A DNA stretch of 9,697 nucleotides from Thiotrichaceae bacterium (GTDB taxonomy: Bacteria > Pseudomonadota > Gammaproteobacteria > Thiotrichales > Thiotrichaceae), in the NCBI GenBank assembly GCA_027008885.1, contig JALVDQ010000280.1, positions 1 through 9,697 of the forward strand, given 5' to 3'. Below the pieces are notes generated by a model. That model was given only the letters and a program-made list of their open reading frames with translations, had not been told where the DNA came from and did no database searches. Position numbers and translations under genes: made by a program. This document shows positions 6,639 to 9,697 of this stretch, one piece after another; within the stretch, counting starts at the first letter, position 1; each line of letters starts with the position of its first letter.

Positions 6639-7220
6639 ATGAAAAAGAAATTTCTTGATGAAGAAACGCTAATCCTGGATTCATTCAAACTCGGCGTAAA
6701 AATCTTTGAAAGCGGCTTTAAACCCACCTATATTGTAGGGCTGTGGCGTGGAGGCAGCTCGGTTGGCATTTATGTGCAGGAATGCCTGCAAACACTGGGC
6801 ATCGACACGGAACACCTGTCATTGCGCACCTCCTACCGGGGACAACCCTATTACCATGACATGGCAAGCTTGCCGGTTTCCAATATTCGCGTACACGGTA
6901 CCCGTTTTTTGCTGGAAAACCTGAATGCGGATGATGCGTTGCTGATTGTGGATGATGTTTTCAGCACCGGAAAAAACATCGAGGCAGTCATCAAGCGCCT
7001 GCAATCGCGTCTTAAAAGGAATATGCCGGAAGAAGTCAAAATTGCTACGCTGTGGCAACGTCCTTCCTACAGGGCGGTGGATTTTGAACCGGATTTTGTT
7101 CTGCATCAAACCGCAGACTGGCTGGTTTTCCCTTATGAAATGACCGGCTTGAGCGTCGCGGAAATCAGCCAGCACAAACCTTTTTTAATGCCCTATCTGG
7201 AACACACACATAGCAAATGA
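6639..7220 (+). CDS. Purine-type phosphoribosyltransferase (plus-strand paralogue)
   Basis: 193 residues. It carries the PRPP loop LLIVDDVFSTGKN (101-113), WRGG (36-39) and the same C-terminal layout as the divergent copy (YRAVDFEPDFVLHQTADWL), so it is a paralogue of the minus-strand gene and not a different enzyme family. The differences, Ser/Asn for Asp/Ser in the PRPP loop and a region around 66-80 that aligns poorly, suggest different base preference or regulation. Its stop overlaps an ATG (ATGA at 7217-7220) that opens the broken uraD frame, followed by uraH, so it was probably built as a purine salvage/urate degradation operon. The ATG has no clear ribosome binding site. Confidence 0.88.
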   Translation: MKKKFLDEETLILDSFKLGVKIFESGFKPTYIVGLWRGGSSVGIYVQECLQTLGIDTEHLSLRTSYRGQPYYHDMASLPVSNIRVHGTRFLLENLNADDALLIVDDVFSTGKNIEAVIKRLQSRLKRNMPEEVKIATLWQRPSYRAVDFEPDFVLHQTADWLVFPYEMTGLSVAEISQHKPFLMPYLEHTHSK

Positions 7221-7407
7221 CAGCCAATTCAAAAATAGTAAAAAAAGGGGGGGGATGGGTATTAAAAGACTTTAATGCCCTGCCAGCTTCAAAAGCTGTT
7301 GAAAAACTTTGGCACGTCTCCCCAATAGCCGCGCACAGGAACTTGCGAATGCTGCCGAAGAACAGCGCAAAATTACGCAACACCGTCTGGAGAATTTTTT
7401 CACATGA
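7217..7407 (+). pseudogene. uraD: uraD (OHCU decarboxylase) remnant: internal deletion plus frameshift
   Basis: Intact UraD is about 165-170 residues and turns OHCU into S-allantoin. Here only both ends survive, in different frames. The first part (frame of 7217) gives LKDFNALPASKAVEKLW, typical of the UraD N-terminus. The second part, in the frame ending at the TGA at 7405-7407, gives ARLPNSRAQELANAAEEQRK and ends in RLENFFT, typical of its C-terminus. They meet near 7310-7315, with about 110 residues lost, including the HPxL and KFGFPF-type regions that carry the active site. The 5' part also contains an A7G8 tract. The ATGA overlap with the upstream gene and the stop/start overlap with uraH remain, so the operon layout outlived the enzyme. 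A single-base sequencing error cannot explain the missing middle. Confidence 0.75.
7230..7263 (+). repeat. G-tract element copy 4 (after the plus-strand phosphoribosyltransferase)
   Basis: It reads CAAAAATAGT, an A-run, eight G and then ATGGGTATT, in the sense of transcription. The first G is 26 bases after the phosphoribosyltransferase stop. Bases 7240-7260 match 1840-1860 perfectly as an inverted repeat. It lies within the 5' part of the uraD remnant. Confidence 0.7.
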
Positions 7408-7745
7408 GCCAAATCACAACCCATGTACTCGACACCGCCAGCGGCAAACCCGCCGCAGGCATCGACCTGACTCTATCACAATTTATTGATAATGAATGGA
7501 AACTCATTAGTGGCGGCACAACCAACCAGGATGGGCGTGTAAGCGATCTCCTCGCCGAAAACAGAATACTGGAAGCCGGACGTTACAAAATACTGTTTGT
7601 CACCGAAGACTATTTTCAAAAACAGGGAATCAAGGCATTCTACCCTTACGCCGACGTTGTGTTTGAAATAGAAGGCGACGGACAGCATTACCATATACCA
7701 CTACTGCTATCACCCTTTGCCTACTCGACATATCGGGGAAGTTAG
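7404..7745 (+). CDS. uraH: 5-hydroxyisourate hydrolase (transthyretin-like)
   Basis: 113 residues, the normal size. It hydrolyses 5-hydroxyisourate, the product of urate oxidation, to OHCU. Signatures: ITTHVLDTASGKPA (4-17, catalytic His7), NQDGRV (41-46, Arg45), YHIPLLLSPFAYSTYRGS (96-113) with His97 and the diagnostic C-terminal YRGS. All active-site residues expected for the family are present. There is no signal peptide, so it is probably cytoplasmic. Its ATG overlaps the stop of the uraD remnant (7404-7407), so translation may have depended on coupling; whether it is still well translated is unclear because ribosomes starting uraD now terminate in another frame. Confidence 0.94.
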   Translation: MSQITTHVLDTASGKPAAGIDLTLSQFIDNEWKLISGGTTNQDGRVSDLLAENRILEAGRYKILFVTEDYFQKQGIKAFYPYADVVFEIEGDGQHYHIPLLLSPFAYSTYRGS

Positions 7746-7836
7746 TACAGTAACAGCCACCATTACGTTGCCAGTTTGTTTAAAAAACATTCAATTTAAT
7801 TGAACTAAAGTTATTTCAGGCACTCTATTAAACCAG

Positions 7837-7925
7837 AATTTGTGACCTGGAACCTGTCTGGAAATATGATCGTAGCAACTCACCATTTCCTGACAGGTTC
7901 TTGCTTTACTGTGAGGTCACAAATT
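7837..7925. repeat. Nested inverted-repeat element, 89 bp
   Basis: The outer arms AATTTGTGACCT (7837-7848) and AGGTCACAAATT (7914-7925) are perfectly complementary. The inner arms GAACCTGTCTGGAAAT (7850-7865) and ATTTCCTGACAGGTTC (7885-7900) pair with one mismatch. A 13-base bulge lies on the right side only. It could be a small palindromic mobile repeat or a structured RNA, and may act as a terminator region for uraH, though no T-run follows. Confidence 0.75.
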
Positions 7926-7953
7926 AAGGTTTTATGGCGTACAGGGCTTGAAA

Positions 7954-8011
7954 GGGGACGTAATAATACTGCTGAATTTATTATTACGAATATTACAGGG
8001 GACGTAATAAT
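7954..8011. repeat. Paired GGGGACGTAATAAT direct repeats with an internal hairpin
   Basis: GGGGACGTAATAAT occurs exactly at 7954-7967 and 7998-8011, 44 bp apart. Between them, CGTAATAATA (7959-7968) pairs perfectly with TATTATTACG (7979-7988) over a 10-base loop. The layout of GGGGAC heads and a short stem is REP-like; no REP-associated transposase is in the window. Confidence 0.7.
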
Positions 8012-8133
8012 CTGATTCCGTGATTTCAATACGGGTCTGCCGAAATATTATGCACCTTTTATCTTAAATGTAAAACATCTGTGAAATCAGAGAGCTGTGA
8101 TTCATGTTGTTGTGAGCTCACTGACCTGGCTTC

Positions 8134-8164
8134 TTGCTGTTATAGTTCGTGCGTTATTTATAAT
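8134..8164 (+). promoter_or_regulatory. Candidate promoter for the lysozyme-like lipoprotein gene
   Basis: A perfect TATAAT at 8159-8164 has TTGCTG at 8134-8139, a 19-base spacer that is a little long. Transcription from here would give a leader of about 210 bases containing the hairpin at 8264-8330. Confidence 0.35.
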
Positions 8165-8263
8165 CCAGGGTATAACAGGGTGTACAGGCTAAAGTAAGCT
8201 TGCGTTAAGCGTATCTATACTATTATTACTGCTTGTTATTCCTGCAAATCGTATAACTCTTAG

Positions 8264-8330
8264 AACCTGGGAGCCTGTCCGAGAACTGGGATTTGCAGTC
8301 AGTTTCCAGTTCTCGGACAGGCTCCAGGTT
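8264..8330. repeat. 25-bp hairpin followed by T-run, in the leader of the next gene
   Basis: The left arm 8264-8289 (AACCTGGGAGCCTGTCCGAG and on) pairs with the right arm 8306-8330 over 25 pairs with a single bulged G; the loop is 16 bases. The right arm ends in GGTT followed by TTT, giving a five-T run, so on the plus strand it could act as an intrinsic terminator or attenuator. Loop bases GATTTGCAG (8290-8298) are complementary to CTGCAAATC at 8242-8250, just upstream. It ends 53 bases before the next ATG. Confidence 0.8.
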
Positions 8331-8383
8331 TTTAAACGAGAGTTTGTTTTAATAAACAATAATCAAGAAAGAAGAGCAAACTT

Positions 8384-9427
8384 ATGAAATCACAAACCCA
8401 TCTAATACTTATTGCGCTAACTGTGTTGAGTCTCTCTGCATGTAGTCAAAACTATAAAAATAGCAACAGGTTACAGCAGTATGACAGAGCTGTCAGTCAT
8501 GCCTCTCAAAGAGTACAAGTACAGCAAAGAGTTGCGACTCCCAGACTGGTTGCATACCGACCCAGAACCCGTCCTTTTTACCGTCAAAGAGCAGCACATC
8601 AACAGGTTAGCAATCGCCAGGTTCGTAGAAATCAAAACACAAGACGTCCAGTCAGACCACCCGTAAGACCACCTGTTAGACAGGGTCAAAATCCGGCTCA
8701 AGCAGATATTGCCGAGTTATACGCAATTGGGGATAAAATTTTCAACAATGAAGCAGGTGGACGCATAGATCAACTGGTACACTGGAACCCGCGAGAAGAT
8801 TTCGCCTCAATGGGCATAGGTCATTTCACCTGGTACCCACGAGGTCGTTCAGCCAGATATGGTAATACCTTTCCAGGCTTACTGGATTATTTGCAAAGAA
8901 ATGGTGTTAACTTGCCCTACTGGGTACAGCGCGCCCGCTTTGAAGGTGCTCCCTGGCGCTCTCGTGAAGAGCTGATGCAGGCAAAAGGCACTCCTGAAGT
9001 ACAACAGTTTGCGCAACTTTTGTATAACACAAGACACCTGCAAGCCAAATACATTATGGATCGAGCCATGCGCGCCATGCCTCGCCTGGTAAGAACATCA
9101 CCGCCTCATCTGCGTAGCCTGGTTGCCAATAATCTGAATGCTGTGGCAAATTCTCGTGGTGGTCGCTATGTATTAATTGACTACATAAACTTTAAGGGCG
9201 AAGGCTTAAACCGCACAGGTGGCTATCGCGGACAAAACTGGGGACTGCTGCAAGTTCTGGAAGAAATGCGCCCCTCACAGCCAGGACCCCAGGCACTTAA
9301 TGAATTTGCTGACGCAGCAATGCGTGTTCTGGAGCGCAGAGTAAGAAACTCTGACCCCAGACGCAACGAACGCAAGTGGCTAAACGGCTGGAGAAACCGG
9401 GTTAATACATATCGCAATCCGATTTAA
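8384..9427 (+). CDS. Lipoprotein with Arg-rich linker and lysozyme-like domain
   Basis: 347 residues. The signal peptide ends in lipobox LSAC (Cys20), followed by SQNYK, with no Asp at +2, so outer-membrane sorting is expected. Residues about 43-99 are a highly basic, low-complexity linker rich in Arg, Gln and Pro, including RPPVRPPVR. The C-terminal domain (about 108-345) begins with IGDKIFNNEAGGRIDQLVHW, then FASMGIGHFTWYP (140-152), and has conserved-looking Trp-rich segments (WRSREE, NWGLLQVLEEM, WLNGWRNRV). The NEAGG Glu123 followed by GIGHFTWYP suggests a lysozyme-like peptidoglycan-cleaving fold, but I assign this from pattern resemblance only. AAGAAGAG lies 8-15 bases before the ATG. 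It is monocistronic in view, convergent with the LysE-type gene. Confidence 0.82.
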   Translation: MKSQTHLILIALTVLSLSACSQNYKNSNRLQQYDRAVSHASQRVQVQQRVATPRLVAYRPRTRPFYRQRAAHQQVSNRQVRRNQNTRRPVRPPVRPPVRQGQNPAQADIAELYAIGDKIFNNEAGGRIDQLVHWNPREDFASMGIGHFTWYPRGRSARYGNTFPGLLDYLQRNGVNLPYWVQRARFEGAPWRSREELMQAKGTPEVQQFAQLLYNTRHLQAKYIMDRAMRAMPRLVRTSPPHLRSLVANNLNAVANSRGGRYVLIDYINFKGEGLNRTGGYRGQNWGLLQVLEEMRPSQPGPQALNEFADAAMRVLERRVRNSDPRRNERKWLNGWRNRVNTYRNPI

Positions 9428-9530
9428 TCTCAGGTTTCAGAGTTCAAGAAATACTGACTGGCGGGTTGGGCTAATGCAGGATCAACAAAATGTACTGCAT
9501 AACCCATCCTCCCAGTTGTAGAATGTATTT
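9428..9530. terminator. Convergent intergenic region with imperfect palindrome
   Basis: Arms ACTGG (9457-9461), GGGTT (9463-9467) and TGCAG (9475-9479) can pair in order with CTGCA (9495-9499), AACCC (9501-9505) and CCAGT (9512-9516). The stem is interrupted, but it sits between two convergent genes, so it may end transcription from both sides. Its right half is G-tract element copy 3. Confidence 0.45.
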
Positions 9531-9533
9531 TTA
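9499..9533 (-). repeat. G-tract element copy 3 (after the LysE-type gene)
   Basis: On the minus strand it reads AAAATACATTCTACAACT, then GGGAGG and ATGGGTTATGCA. The G-run begins 17 bases after the stop codon of the LysE-type gene. Around the G-run it matches copy 2 over AC-N-GGG-N-GGATGGGTTATGCA, but its upstream A-rich part is degenerate. Confidence 0.6.
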
Positions 9534-9697
9534 ACGCTGTGATGTTGCCAGCCCAAAGCCAAACAGTACAAACACGCTACCGCCCACGCGGTTAACCGTT
9601 TTAGAACCCCTGGGTGACAATAACCATCCCTTGATTGAATTGGCAGCAAAAATATAAATGCTGTGAATGGCAATAATCATGCCGCAAAACGTCAGGG
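9531..9697 (-). CDS. LysE/RhtB-family amino-acid exporter, C-terminal fragment
   Basis: Only the last 55 codons are in view; the gene runs off the right edge. The visible end has a hydrophobic helix (MIIAIHSIYIFAANS), a positively charged loop (SPRGSKTV) and NRVGGSVFVLFGFGLATSQR before the TAA, the usual LysE/RhtB C-terminus with its final membrane helix. Such proteins export amino acids or related metabolites across the inner membrane; the substrate cannot be read here. The frame at 9482-9673 on the same strand is a shadow. Confidence 0.75.
   Translation of the reverse strand, partial: LTFCGMIIAIHSIYIFAANSIKGWLLSPRGSKTVNRVGGSVFVLFGFGLATSQR

Larger units (their letters stand above)
7746..8383. 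other. 638-bp gene-free region rich in inverted and direct repeats
   Basis: No coding frame with support on either strand. From left to right: an AT palindrome TTCAATT-T-AATTGAA (7790-7804); a nested inverted repeat (7837-7925); paired GGGGACGTAATAAT repeats (7954-8011) with a hairpin; TGATTTCA/TGAAATCA arms (8021-8028, 8082-8089); the palindrome GTGAGCTCAC (8112-8121); CTGTTATA/TATAACAG arms (8137-8144, 8171-8178); a candidate promoter near 8134-8164; and a 25-bp hairpin (8264-8330). The density of palindromes suggests several small repeat elements inserted beside each other. Confidence 0.7.

Noticed and set aside
7217..7489. Single 90-residue plus-strand ORF across uraD and uraH
   Set aside because: Only its first third resembles UraD; the rest is out-of-frame reading of the uraD tail and of uraH.
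7954..8011. CRISPR-like array
   Set aside because: Only two short repeats with one spacer-like gap that itself forms half of a hairpin; no cas genes.
8111..8122. TGTGAGCTCACT as a CRP site
   Set aside because: The half-sites are 2 bases apart, whereas CRP sites need 6; kept only as a palindrome.
9429..9507. Minus-strand mini-frame starting at the ATG of G-tract element copy 3 (about 24 codons)
   Set aside because: It coincides with the palindrome between convergent genes and has no protein-like character; repeat origin is the simpler reading.
9482..9673. Minus-strand 63-residue ORF
   Set aside because: Shadow frame of the LysE-type C-terminus, which reads through with family-like sequence in another frame.

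Overview
The window reads as a stretch of a Gram-negative, probably gammaproteobacterial chromosome. This rests on two lipoproteins with classical lipoboxes, MobB/MoeA and Tup-type transporter genes of proteobacterial style, and tight operons with ATGA overlaps. Base composition is moderate, with AT-rich intergenic stretches. I cannot name the genus. No rRNA, tRNA, CRISPR array or intact transposase was found.

Layout. (1) Bases 1-894, minus strand: 5' part of a lipoprotein with calcium-binding thrombospondin-type-3-like Asp repeats and an 18-bp tandem repeat coding a Gly/His/Asp/Asn hexapeptide; it runs off the left edge. (2) A 309-bp divergent control region with a pair of 13-bp repeats 22 bp apart, then a small membrane-anchored LuxR-type regulator (1204-1710, plus). 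(3) Bases 6583-1880, minus strand: a compact run of six genes: phosphoribosyltransferase, class II glutamine amidotransferase (YafJ type), tungstate/molybdate ABC permease (TupB-like) and ATPase (TupC-like), MobB and MoeA. (4) Divergent from it, 6639-7745 plus: a paralogous phosphoribosyltransferase, a wrecked uraD (OHCU decarboxylase) and an intact uraH (5-hydroxyisourate hydrolase), joined by stop/start overlaps. (5) 7746-8383: 638 bp without a gene but full of inverted and direct repeats, ending in a leader-like segment with a 25-bp hairpin. (6) 8384-9427 plus: a lipoprotein with an Arg-rich linker and a lysozyme-like C-terminal domain. (7) 9531-9697 minus: the 3' end of a LysE/RhtB-type exporter.

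How they may work together. Molybdenum/tungsten import and cofactor maturation (TupBC, MobB, MoeA) sit beside purine-base phosphoribosyltransferases and urate-degradation genes. Xanthine dehydrogenase, which makes urate, is a molybdenum-cofactor enzyme, so the neighbourhood is coherent as purine salvage versus oxidation, although no xanthine dehydrogenase or uricase is in view and uraD is broken. TupA, the binding protein of the transporter, is also absent here.

The strongest unexplained signal is a family of four short elements with the core GGGGGATGGGTTAT, often preceded by A-rich sequence. Each lies in the same sense shortly after a stop codon (moeA, the amidotransferase, the LysE-type gene, the plus-strand phosphoribosyltransferase). 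One copy supplies the Shine-Dalgarno sequence of the TupB-like gene and another lies inside the decayed uraD.
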